Source: Prosopocoilus inquinatus
Taxonomy: Eukaryota > Arthropoda > Insecta > Coleoptera > Lucanidae
DNA length: 64,000 bases
Direction: 5' to 3'
Assembly (NCBI GenBank): GCA_036172665.1
Contig: CM069876.1
Span: 41,075,001-41,139,000, forward strand
In this document: in pieces, positions 44,543 to 55,629 of the stretch
Layout: every line of letters begins with the position of its first letter
Position numbering within the stretch: the stretch's first letter is position 1
Made by a program: the position numbers and the translations under genes
The notes under the pieces: generated by a model
What the model was told of the DNA's origin: nothing
Database searches by the model: none
The model's input: only the letters and a program-made list of their open reading frames with translations

Positions 44543-46938
44543 CCGTTACGTCAGCAGAAGGAATCGATAATTATATTGATTTGTTTGACCGCTGGCGATA
44601 TCTAAAGATTAATTTCCAAAAATTAGAATAGAATGACCACAAAATATTATTGAAGAAAGGTTCCTCACTCATATAACAACGTCCGCTTTTAAATTGAACC
44701 TAAACCAAAAGCCGCGAGAGGTAAGAATTTTAACGAAGAATTCACGAAACAAAATGAAAGAAACGGTCAGTGAAAAAGTATGAACATTGAGCTTCGTTCG
44801 CCTCCGGGAATCATATGTGATCCAAACGCCGGTGAAAGCGTTTGTTGAGATTAAGCGGGAACTGGAGAATAAATCTTTTCAGGTTCTCCTAACATGCTCA
44901 GGCATGCATTATAAATACGATTCTAATTTCATTAGATATACTCTTCACAATAAACGCCGCGGGACAAATACATTTCACTTTCTATTTAGATTCCAATTTT
45001 GGGGTAGAATTGTAGAATCCTCGCAACCCTCGGCCATTGATTAGCCGGCGAGGTAATCAACGGAACGCAATCATTTCGTGACTTGCGCGCGTATAAATAA
45101 CCGAAATGGCAATATAATCTAATAAGCGCGCTGCCCTGCCTGCCATAAATAAATCTCCGTCCGAAATTCGGATTCGACTTGCTAAATCGCATGACGCACT
45201 CGACTATAGAAAGATGGCCGAAAGTACTCCCCGTAAATTATGTATCGATCTGATTGTTTCCATTCGGGGGGCCACCGGAGACCGAATAACCGACTTTTTT
45301 TTTTTGCTCTCCGATCGGGTCCGGTTGGGCTCTTGCAGCCCAGAATTCGTTACTTGTGTAACGGATGGAATTCCATATGTATTCGTGGATTGATGGACTC
45401 GGGGGAAACAGGAATCTAATTATTTTTGGTTTCTTTCGAATAAATAAACACAAACATCCCTTTTTCCCTCCAATCGTTCTTGGGTCTAATAGTCAATTGC
45501 CTCACACCCGCAATAAAAGCCTAATTGCGAAACGAAACAGACATTACGGATTAATTTGCGCGCAGAAATCACTTATCATAAATACCTGATTAATGAAGTT
45601 TGTCTGGCTTGGAAGAAGCCTGTTTTTTTTTACTTTTTGATGACTCTTTCTAAAGCTGGGTTTTTCTCCACCTTCGCTGGTCGCCAAGCCAACGACTACG
45701 ACTGAGTATCATTATTACTAATTCATCTAATTGATGCTTGATGATGCTTGGAGGAAAACCAAGCGCTCATCATTTTCATAGATTTAGCAAAGTTTTCTTA
45801 TTAACCACTTTCTAATTCATTTAAGTGGCTGACTGTCGCAGATATTACTTTATTATAATTAGAAAGTCAACCTGAACAAAATTACGCCAACAACATGTGA
45901 CAGTCTCTAACGCATTGAATTAACATAACGCACACGCAAGAAACGAAACGGACAGCAATTCCGCGTTAGAAATTCACCTCACCCGTCATTCTAACAAGAG
46001 TAGTAATTATGACAAACTCGAAAGCAGCAATAATTGCGGGCCCGCAACACCTCCGGACTCGAATCCTAGCCGTAAACGTCCGTGTAAAAGGTGTAAATTA
46101 CACGAGCGCAAGTATAAATTAACTCCGACCCGCTCGGCCCTTTGAGCGGAATTACCGGAGTTTTGAAATTTTAATTAAGCGCACGCGGAATCTTCCGAGC
46201 AATTTACGGCTTTGTCGGCGTGTAAATCACGTTTTGTGTGTAAATACGCGGGCGCCCGATAAAAATAGGAAATGTTTTAAATATACGAAAATAAAAGGTG
46301 ACGAAACCGGATGTGCACCTGATGACGTAACAACTGGAGTATTTGGCGCGAGGAATAATAATGAGCGGACTTTTCTTGTGAACTTCAAAGCGAACCCTCA
46401 AATTAAAAATGAAATGAGTCATTATTTTTACTCGTGGATATCACGGTCTGGTTGGAAAAGAAAAATAATATAAAAGCTTCAGAATCATCAGAATAATAAT
46501 GAGGGGGGAGGGGTTCATTTTGACATACATGTAAAGAACATACTAATTTAATTAATCCAAATACAAATACGATTTCAGAAAAAGAGGTGTACATTAATGT
46601 ACCCTGGTGTGGGCACCACGAAACCAGAAAAAAGCGAGCAAGTAATAATCCCACTATTCTGTAGGCAACAGTAGAAAACTACAGTAACAATAAACCGATT
46701 AAGAAACGAATGTGTTCTCATGAAATTTAAGAAAAGTTTCGTGTATCATTGGTTGTTTAGATTCATGGCTCTCTAACACGCCCACTTCTGCTCGAAAGTA
46801 TGGCCTTCAAGCCACAATTCGATAAAATCTGAATCTAGAAAAGAAAACCCGTACAGGAAATAAAAGGATGCGCCTCTTCAGATAGGCAATAGTGATTGAT
46901 GCTGATTATTATTAGAGCATTTTTAGAATACTATTTCC
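44543..46938. other. Trio intron with one small foldback
   Basis: No exon recognised. GCTGGGTTTTTCTCCA (45655-45670) is mirrored by TGGAGGAAAACCAAGC (45749-45764), a possible 110-bp MITE. Less AT-rich patches (45050-45350, 46020-46260) hold no recognisable protein. Confidence 0.4.
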
Positions 46939-47112
46939 TTTTTTTATCTGTTACCTCCAAACCTCCTCGTCGTTGAAGGAGAAACAGTATTGAATTGTAT
47001 CCCCAACACTGAAGGGTACCAGACCACCCCCGAGAAATATCTCGGGCGGAGTGCGAACCCACGACCTTACGACTCCAAGCCCGGTTCCTTACCACTTGGA
47101 CCGTTCAGGCGT
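46939..47112 (-). mobile_element. tRNA-derived SINE, internally deleted copy
   Basis: Read on minus, it begins ACGCCTGAACGGTCCAAGTG with the A box, has a B box GGGTTCGCACTCC (47048-47060), and continues CCCGAGATATTTCTCGGGGG, CCCTTCAGTGTTGG and CTCCTTCAACGACGAGGAGG. After GGTTTGGAGGTAAC it jumps to CAGATAAAAAAA, so the distal body present in the copy at 15904-16148 is missing. The B box here is closer to the canonical form than in the other copy. Confidence 0.82.
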
Positions 47113-48105
47113 TATTAAAGTTGATATTAATTTATGTTATAAACCGTGAAAATAAATTAATTTTAACAGTGTTCCATTGTACAACTCAAAGAAATAATAA
47201 CATTATGTCGATGACAGAAGATGATAAAGGAAGTAATTCAAACATGAAAGAGAGGAGGAAAGTCTAGAAGAAAATACAATGCATATCCGAATTTACATAT
47301 TTACGTAACGTGTAGTAGTTCTTTTTATTTTTGTTTTTTTCTAGAAAAATTATTTCTGCTCCAAAACTACTATCTTTGAAATATCAAGATGAAGAATAAA
47401 TTTATTGTAAGCATCCCAAACAGAAAATTATTAGGGTCTTTCTCTTATAGTTTTCTCTTTTTGTTAATTGTGTTTCCCTATTTGTAAATAATTTTCCAAT
47501 TTGCGAAATGTCAAGTCGTATGGCAAGAGCGAGAAAGGTATTTGACAAATGGGGAGGTCTAGGTGACAAAAGGGGAAAAGCAAAAGGAAAATACTGTAAT
47601 TTCAATTTTCTAGATGTTTTACTTTTTTCCCAACAAAAAATCAGAATTACTCTAAGTTGATCAACTTAGTAAAAGTTTCGAAAAGAAAAAAAAAAAAAAG
47701 GAAAGTGTGATGAAGGGAATAGTGCGGAAATTTTTCTTCCTTAGTACATCTCATTTTTTCCTTAGAACGGAATGCAATTGTTAATAAAAATATTCGAGTA
47801 GAGATTAGCCCACGTATGAAGTATAAAAGAGGAGAATCTTGTGACGAAAATAATTGAAGTTGGAAGCAAAAAGTAAAAGAGAAAGAATTGAAGGAAAAAT
47901 TATGGACAGGGCAAAAGAAATAGGAGGGAGAGGAGGATGACTATGTCAGTGACATCTTCTATTTAATAAAAGGATGAACATGTTGCTCTTGTGGAAAATA
48001 GTAAGGAGAGAAAAGTAAAAAAAAAATATATGATCAAGAATAAAGGCAGTAGCTCTTTACGTAACTTCCTTGATTTATCTGTTTTTTGAAATTTCAACCA
48101 TTAAC
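47113..48105. other. Trio intron, nothing recognised
   Basis: AT-rich with A runs; no gene or repeat family recognised. Confidence 0.3.
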
Positions 48106-48690
48106 AAAAGCATAATTCTGAGTTGAGCTTGAGGTTTTGGGGGGTTGATAGAATTGAGCAATTTCATTTAACTAGATGAAACTTTGTTAAAACGAAACCC
48201 ATTTTTCGACTCCTAAGCTCATGGCTTCCAATTTTATCCACATCGATGAAATCATTCCTTGTCTTCCTCATTTCTTCATTTGGTAGTTCTGTTCCAGCTT
48301 CAAAGTTTTGCGTGGTCTTCTTAAAAGGTTCGTTTCAATTGCAGCGAAAATGCTTCCAGCCTATAATTGGTTGCTTGATGAGAGAAGGGGAATTAAAAAG
48401 GGAATAACTTCCTTATTTCATTGTACCTTGGAGATTATAGCTTGGAGTTTTAGGCGTTGATGAAATTGACAAATTTTCGATTCCTATGATCATTACCTCC
48501 ATTTTATCCTCGTCGATATGAGCACTCCTTGTCTTCCTTATTTCCTTATTTTTTCATTTGGTATCTGTTCCAGCACGAAAGTTCTACGTGATCAAGATCA
48601 TTTCACATGCAGCATGAATGCTTCCGGTCGAGAATTGGTTGTTTGATGAGAGCAGGGGGTTTAAAAAGGGGATAACTTTCTTAATTTGTT
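48106..48690. repeat. Tandem duplication, ~273 bp, two copies
   Basis: CCTTGTCTTCCTCATTTCTT (48256) recurs at 48529 as CCTTGTCTTCCTTATTTCCT. The surrounding GTTCTGTTCCAGC, AATGCTTCC, ATTGGTTG-TTGATGAGAG and AAAAAGGGGATAACTT(C/T) blocks repeat in the same order. Confidence 0.8.
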
Positions 48691-50212
48691 ATACCTTATT
48701 GTGTATGAAACTTTTTGTTCCTTTCTCTGCAATGACGCCATTCTTCAGAAATCTTTTTGGTTTTACCATCTGAAAGAAAGTCTGATTCATTCAGCGGTTG
48801 ATGAAGTTTTCTTTGGAACAGAAGTCAAGAAAAGAAGAGAAGACAGTTTTAATTCAGATTTAGAAAAAGTCGTGATTGCGAGACTAGATTATTTTCTTTA
48901 GTTACGTTACGTTATTAGCATCACTTAATTGAAAAAAAAATATTGAGTATCAGCGACGCCAAAACCTAACTTGCACAACCCCCTAGCCTAATGTATCAAA
49001 GAGAGAAAATGGTTATGAAAAAAGAAGGCGCCTTTGTTGGTAAAAAGGAATAGAGGGATAATCGCGAAGATTATGGATGTTTTCTTTGGTCTTTTATTAA
49101 TTCTTCTTCTTTTCACTTCCTTTTTCCCTTTGCTTCCTCATTCCATTATCCTCTCCCTTTGACTTCGATTGCTGATATTTTCATCTGAAAATTTGTCCAA
49201 TAATCTTTTCATTGTCTTCACGTCATCCCTCTGTTCACCTTTTCCTCCTATTCCGTCGATCTACTGCTTTTTAGTCTTCCTCACTTCATTTAATTTTTCT
49301 CTTTTGCTTCGATTACTGACATTTATTAGCGTACTCATCCGTCTTCTGTGACCTTTTCCTTCCTTTGTCCCATCCAACCATTTCTCAGATTTTCTTCTTT
49401 TCCTGTTCTTTTCAACTTCTACTCAAATACTCGCCTTGGCTTTTTGTTTAACTCCTTTCAGTCGATCCTCATATCTTGCCGAAACAATTTTTTTTTTCAT
49501 TGTTTTTCAATCTAAACTTGAAATAAAATGGAGTTATTGAGAGTTAAAACTACTGTTCATGGTTAGATCGGCATAACATCCACAATAATAAAAAAAAAAA
49601 AATTGTAAAAAGTGATCAGGAAACGAACTAATAACAGACGTTTTGATCTCTGCAAAATACCGGAAATGCAGAATTATTTGTCTGTGAAATTCCGCCGCAA
49701 GCAAAGCGACGTGGGGGAGGGAAGGGGTGCGCTTTTGATTTCTAGCAGCGTTTGATGTTCAGTTCACATCGGGAACGTTCTCTGCTCTAATGCCCCTAAT
49801 AATTTGCGCTGCGCGCGTCCGTTAAATCTTTCATTTTTGTCCGCTAATCTTGTTACGTTGCGGTATAGTAGTTGCGCTTAATTAACTCCCGGCCCGAAAT
49901 TTGTTTTGGGCCGGAAGTTACGTTTACGTTCCTGGCTTAGCCGGCCGTAAGGCCCGAATTAACGCAAACCGTGCGCAAAGCTCCTGTTGTGTTTGGCTTT
50001 TACGAGCGAGCCGAGGCGAGTGCGATTATGTCTAAATCTGGCGGAATTAGAGGAATTCTGAAACTAGTAATCGTCAGCAATTAACAGTGCTTTATGATTA
50101 TGACGACCAACAAATCGGGATGTGTTTAAATACCAATTACTGCTGAATCCGAGAATAAAAATAATACAGGGAGAAACAAAAGAAATATTATATTAGGGTA
50201 ATCAAAATCGTA
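48691..50212. other. Trio intron, nothing recognised
   Basis: A C/T-rich stretch covers 49080-49490. CCGGCCC...GGGCCGG forms a small hairpin near 49889-49914. No gene. Confidence 0.3.
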
Positions 50213-50424
50213 TACTGGGTGATTTAAAATAAGTGCGGAATGAAATGAAATACTGGCGTTTACGTTGAACTGAAACGATCAAATGTTTTTCTTTAATCGT
50301 GGTTTCAATTTTGGATTCAAAGGAATTTGATTTTTGCAATGCCTCTGATAAATTTATTTCTTGCAACCTCTTATTAGTAAATAAGCTCCTAACAGATATG
50401 ATACTTATTCTGAATCACCCTGTA
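50213..50424. mobile_element. MITE, 212 bp, TACAGGGTGATT ends
   Basis: The left end TACTGGGTGATTTAAAATAA is matched, inverted, by the right end, whose reverse complement reads TACAGGGTGATTCAGAATAA. About 21 bp pair with three mismatches. There is no coding capacity. The ends resemble those of the larger element at 55630-57784 only in the first bases (TACAGG). Confidence 0.65.
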
Positions 50425-51024
50425 ATTGAAAAGCAAAAAATTAAAAAATTGCCATGTGTTCAACGACTAGCACGTTATAATTATAACTAATTAGAATTGC
50501 TTGTAATCCGCTAATTGTGATGCGCACTTTAACAGTAAATAAATTCAAGAAATTTAACACTTGACGGAGCGTGAAATGCAGATCGACCATCTCGCCTCAA
50601 CACGTAACGAAATGCAATAATTGAAGTTCTTAATTAGCATTCGGGCATAAACACGAAAAGAAACAGAAAACGCCGCTTCGATTTCAACAGTTTATTTTTG
50701 GTTATAATTACTCGAATTATTTTCAAAGCATTTAAAAACGCAATTAAATGTAAGTACTTACTTTAAAAAACTAAGTTTGGGCGTTTTCTTTCTTTTAATT
50801 TGAAACTTTTGAAAAAAATTTAAAAGTAATTCTTCTTCTAATTATACATGGATACATGTCGGTATTAGCTATTTCATGTTAACCTAATTAATTTCTTTTT
50901 ATACAAGTGGCTATTGAACTTGAGCTAATTGTTGATTAGGGATATACAACAGCAAAACAAAGTAAACGAGAAAGAAAGGAAACAAGTTCATGACTTTTTA
51001 GAACAGAACACTTATTTTAGGAAC
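50425..51024. other. Trio intron, nothing recognised
   Basis: AT-rich spacer up to the element B insertion. Confidence 0.3.
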
Positions 51025-51036
51025 TAAAATAGTTTA

Positions 51037-51294
51037 ATGACAGATAAAACAGCGACATCTTACTATCGCTTTTTGACCTGACATTGCAGTAGGATAGACA
51101 AATTGAAGCGTTTTATCTGTTCATCATTCTTACATCGCAATTGCGAATAAATTGGGCAAGTCGTTTTTGGTCTGCAGTGGGAATGTCGAGCTACGTCTCT
51201 GCTGAAGAAGCCCCAAGCAGGGCTGAAACAGCTGTCCAGAGGCTGCTCGAGGTTCTCACTGCAATCAAAAACGATTTGCACAAAATTTGTCTAA
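51037..51294 (+). mobile_element. Element B copy 1, carries ribozyme-like motif
   Basis: A 258-bp insertion flanked by the 12-bp direct repeat TAAAATAGTTTA (51025-51036 and 51295-51306). The 5' part reads CAGATAAAACAGCGACATCT, CTTTTTGACCTGACATTGCA, GTAGGATAGACAAATT. The 3' part is a long hairpin: GCAAGTCGTTTTTGGTCTGC faces CACTGCAATCAAAAACGATT. At its tip lies a hammerhead-like core. No protein is encoded. Size, target duplications and ribozyme resemble animal retrozymes. Confidence 0.85.
51185..51251 (+). ncRNA. Type I hammerhead ribozyme-like motif (element B copy 1)
   Basis: Order and pairing fit a type I hammerhead. Stem I is CTCTG (51197-51201) with CAGAG (51237-51241), extended across an internal loop (TACGT/GCT) by TCGAGC/GCTCGA. 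Core box 1 is CTGAAGA (51202-51208), matching CUGANGA. Stem II is AGCCC/GGGCT with loop CAAGCA. Core box 2 is GAAA (51225-51228). A minimal stem III follows (CAGCTG), then UC, with predicted cleavage after C51236. A very short stem III is typical of Penelope-type and retrozyme hammerheads. The first pair of stem II is A-U instead of the usual G-C, which may weaken it. Function is inferred only. Confidence 0.7.
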
Positions 51295-51306
51295 TAAAAT
51301 AGTTTA

Positions 51307-52009
51307 GCAAAAGTTGAGCGAACAACTCCTGAACTAATGAGATTTAGTTCTAGCAGGATATAGAAGCATTCGAGTCTTACTTGTTTAGTTTATTTGGATA
51401 CATTCTTTTTTGTTCTTCTCTTCTATTGCTCTTATCATCGTCTAATTTGCAAACAAATCCCCTAATGGGGTGATCGAACTGGTTAATATTATGAAAATTC
51501 CAAGTTACCCAAACCGAGGGCAAAAGCCGCATCGACGTGAGTACTCTCGTTTTTGCTTACAAAAGTAAACATCGATTATCAAAAGTAAATCAGAAAAAAG
51601 ATTTCGTGCGTGAAGCGCAAGGCCGAAAACCTAAATTTATTTCACGCTCAGAAGGAGTCGAAAATCAAACAAACACTATACAATGTAAAGATAAAATTGC
51701 AAACGCAAAAAGAAAGAAAATAAGTAAAGTATACAAATGGTAGGTAAAATGACGTGAACCCCAAGAGAAACTGCCCTAGCCACGTTGCTCAATAACAGCA
51801 CGCCCCTGCTCGCCAAATTCGTGGTGAAATTCACAATCGCGAACAATAAACGCCCGTGGAAACAGATAGATAATGAGATGAGTGAACAGGATGGCACCTA
51901 CCTTGGTTGGCAAAGAAGATAAGCCTAAGAACGTAAATTTTCATGTCGAGAAATCCCGTATCAGACGGTCCCATTAAGCTGGCGGACTGACAAGCGAGAG
52001 AACCCGCCG
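51307..52009. other. Trio intron; 3' part may be internal LTR-element sequence
   Basis: No gene recognised to about 51720. From there to 52009 the DNA is less AT-rich and lies where the internal region of the neighbouring minus-strand LTR relic would be. Confidence 0.35.
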
Positions 52010-52228
52010 AAGACGGTCGGGTCACCAATTCCAAAAATTAAACAGTTTAAAAACGCCCAATTCTCACTTTATTAACAACTTGCATGCAACGTCCGTTCTT
52101 AAGCGTAGCTTACAGAGAAGTAAAAGACCAGAAAATTCCACCACAGGCCGTACCATCGCAAGCAGCAACACGCAGAGTCCTGAAGCACAGCGGGAAGCTT
52201 ACTCGATGCTCAGGAAATTAACGTAACA
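52010..52228 (-). mobile_element. LTR and primer-binding-site relic (Gypsy-like)
   Basis: On minus, TGGTGACCCGACC starts at 52027, close to the tRNA-Trp primer-binding site (TGGTGACCCCGACGTG) used by some insect Gypsy-group elements, though imperfect. The ~200 bp before it look like a short 5' LTR: TGTTACG at about 52228, AATAAA at 52068-52073, end at about 52028. No gag or pol frame survives in the window. The family assignment is inference. Confidence 0.45.
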
Positions 52229-53109
52229 ATACCAATCTGCAGGATATTAAAAAGAATCCAGACAAATTGGGGTATATTCTGCTCAGAACACAAAGAAATA
52301 GCGTTAGAGTGCTATTTATTCATCATCCATGACCACCTTGCTCATAGACAGTACAAGAAGAATGATGACCGGTGACTGTACAACTAAGATAAATTTTTTG
52401 TTTTCAGACTTTTCAGATCGTTGTCGAAACTGAAGTCTTAACCTTCGCTACTTGAACTTAATTGAAATGAAACGACTTGGAATGAATTTAGAATACGGAC
52501 AATTTTTAATGACAGTGGAAAGAAAACAGTTAAATTAATTGCTTGACCTCATTATGTGATTGATTCCAGAAAAAGTAAATGCAACAGGAATGGAGACGGA
52601 AAGGGAAAAGAGGAAAACCTAGGAAAAAAAGTAAAGGGTTAGGTCAATTAAATAAGGGACTGGACTTGACCTTGGAAGTACCGATCCAGAGATGTTTTTT
52701 TTTTATTGTCATCAAAGTCGGACGAATTTACTTTTTTTCTTCACTCCTGCTTCACTTACTGAAATGTTTATCTGAAAAGATGCGGAAAGAACGTTAGCTT
52801 CCACGACCGTTCCTTATACGTCCATTTACCTTTTCCCAGTTCTTCCATTTCCATCCTTTTTAACTTGAATTATTTTTCCATAAGCATGGTCTTTATTCTT
52901 ATAATCTGCGAGAGCCAGTTTAATCCGCCTTCTTTATTTTCCTCTCTTTTCTTTTATTTTTTAGCTACGTTTAATCTTCTTCTTCTTCAGTCGAAATCTG
53001 AAACTCTAAAAGAACAAAATGTACAAAAGTCAAAAAGAAGAAGAAAGAAACTGGAACGTTCGTTCGTTGCAGATCTTCTATTGCTCTGTCTTTTTTTAAT
53101 CGTGCTTTA
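52229..53109. other. Trio intron, nothing recognised
   Basis: No recognisable gene. A 104-codon frame at 52865-53179 (+) has hydrophobic low-complexity stretches and no family match. Confidence 0.3.
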
Positions 53110-53560
53110 TATTGTTACGGTAAAGCCAAGGCGCTTCACCGAACGTTATGGTTATCTTTTAGGGGCGCAGCCAAAATAAGGAATACATTTATTAAACAAA
53201 TGAATAGATGGTTGTGATTTAGAGGGAAAGATTTACACAAGACACTAGTGATTTAATATTAATGTAATTAATACAATGGACTAATTTGGTTAAAGTCTCA
53301 AACTAATCGAAACCCTAACTGCTTGCGTGCTTTGCTTTCGCTTTGGTTATGTACGAACTCCGGAGCCCCTGCAAAGCTCGAGAATGCCGGAGTATTTTTA
53401 GACTGGAGATACCAGAGCTTTCAGGACTAGAGACGTGCTTTACCGTTCCGGGCCTGATGTTGAGAGTGATTCCGCGAAAGCTCTCCGGGCTGCGCTCGGT
53501 TATATCCGTCATCATGTAAACTTAGCGATGAATCAGATATGAGAACTTTCATGCATCATT
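53110..53560. repeat. Element A copy 1 (LTR-like interspersed repeat)
   Basis: Shares with 60190-60990 the order GTTATGGTTATCTTTTAGGG, AATACATTTATTAA, CTAACTGCTTGCGTGCTTTG, TTTGGTTAT, CCGGAG, AGTATTTTTAGACT, CTTTCAGGACT, TTTACCGTTCCG, GAAAGCTC and CTCGGTTAT. Read on minus it has a TATATAAC-type element before CGAACTGC-like sequence in copy 2, suggestive of an LTR promoter, but no flanking structure proves it. Confidence 0.65.
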
Positions 53561-55629
53561 GACGCTCTTTACACTTTTCCCCCTTTGCAAAAATAGCAGT
53601 GGCTTTTTAATAGTTCTTGTTAGTACCTTACCTTCATCTGATGTGATGTGATTCGACCGTGTTTGCTCTCTTTTCTTTATTTCTTCTCTGCTTATTACTC
53701 TGTCGATTTCTCGCCGTTATTAGGTTGTCTTCCAAGTTTATTTTCTTCTCTCTTGCATCTAATGAAGGTTAATCAAAATCTAGTTCTTCGTTTTTTAAGT
53801 TATTCACTTTTCAGGAGCATTTTTTTGTTTTTTGGTTGGCCTTAATTATTACATCATTTCTTGTTGATTTAATGATTTGCTCGATGTATATTCATCCTTT
53901 GGTTTTTCCCCCGAAGGCAAACTTGTTTTAATTTTAGATGTTTTCTTTCAGAACGAGTGGTTTCTTAAGATGTTTGCCGCATTTTGCATCGTAATCACTA
54001 ATCAGTTTTGCGACATGCTGTTTCAATTGCTTCAGCTAATTGCGTACAGATTCTCTTAATTAGTTCGAATCGTCCGACTGCTCGGAATATTGGAAAGCCT
54101 CGTGAATCAGCAAGCACTAGCCGTAATACGTCCATCTATTTTCAGGCTTCGGCTGAAACCAATGAGTCACCAGAGTTTAAGTTTCGACTCTCATTAAACT
54201 AGTTTAACCGAATGTTTACGAGAAAAGCAAAAAAAAAAAAAATCGAATTAGTTTCGCTGATCTCGTTGGATGTTTTTGACGTAGCGCTTTGCTAAAGCGC
54301 TCATGATTTTTACAGCGGTTATTTGACAGATGCCGGTGAATTTTTCATTCTTTCGTAAAGCAGGCAATGTTTAAATTACGGCCAAGTCGAGCACATCCAT
54401 TCGGAAAATTGGCCCATTCAGTGCTTGTTGTTTTTATATGCTTTTTGCGCTGGATTGAACGACGTCCTATCGACTTTGTTCTTTTACTTCATTTTGCCTC
54501 CCGAACGAAAAGCAAGTTCTATTTCAGGATGAATGATTCTATGAAAGTTGAGTTTCACTCTAAAAATATATGTGTGTATTCGTTATTGATTGCAGTAGAA
54601 ATTAATGGTGAAGTTTTTTTTCTAAAAATTTATTTCAATGGAGGAAATACTGTTTCTTTTTTTTTTTTGTATGGATTTATCTTCTGATGTTGCGGGATGG
54701 TTTCGGTCTGTATATTTTATGTAGGTCTGATTTATAAAACACCTCACCCGGTGTGGCACCGACTCGGTCGAGAACACATTTAAATTTCAGACGCTCGCTG
54801 AAACTAATTCAATTTGCGACAGCAGCTGAATTATGACGAGGCCTTCTGCCAAGAAACTTAAAAACGCAAGAGCAAATAACTAGAGCAAGGAGTACATTCT
54901 TTAAATCATTTCAGTAATCGCACTTGTATTACCAAACTCTAAAACGACGCCGACGTATAAAAACGGATTTAAAACGTAACGCAGCTTTGATTTAGCTTTG
55001 TACGAACAGTTTCAGCGGTTTATTTTGCAAAAAGCTCGGCGCAATACACAGGATTCGTTCAATTAACATTAAAGCGTACTGCATTTTTTAATGGGCACTA
55101 ACCCCTCGGAAAATATATTTTTTATGGGGTTCCCCCCAGGCATTTGCATTTTCCACGCGAATTGAAAATCCGGGCTTTGCACACGCTGCATGGAATGCAT
55201 TTATGTATAAAAATGGAAATTCGCTTGTGTGCGCATATTTAATAATCACGTAAGCTCTTTGAAGAAGATTGGCTGTGGAAAGCTGTGATTTACTTGAGTG
55301 ATTTCATAATCCAAGTGGATTCCGATAAACAAATCACGGTAATAACAAATCCATTGTGATGGCTTTGATTTATTAGGCAATTTCCTTTGGATGTGGAAGG
55401 ATTAAATCGAACTCTCTGCAAGAAGGAAATTATGAGGCGTTTTGATTAATTGTTGCCGTCTTGGAGGCGTAAATCTACTTCGACAAAATGCTTTTAAGTA
55501 CCTCTCAGTAATAAATTTGATAATAAATGTCGCTAATATATTCATGTACTTACACGTAGAAATATTCATATACCTTACAAGATATAAGGCTCATTTTTGC
55601 ACTTTCAAGAGTTCCTTATATTTTATTTA
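53561..55629. other. Trio intron, nothing recognised
   Basis: No exon or RNA gene recognised; several T-rich open frames (up to 106 codons at 54367-54687) lack any family resemblance. Confidence 0.3.

Noticed and set aside
46059..46080. B-box-like GGACTCGAATCC as a tRNA or SINE
   Set aside because: No A box, anticodon arm or acceptor pairing could be placed around it.
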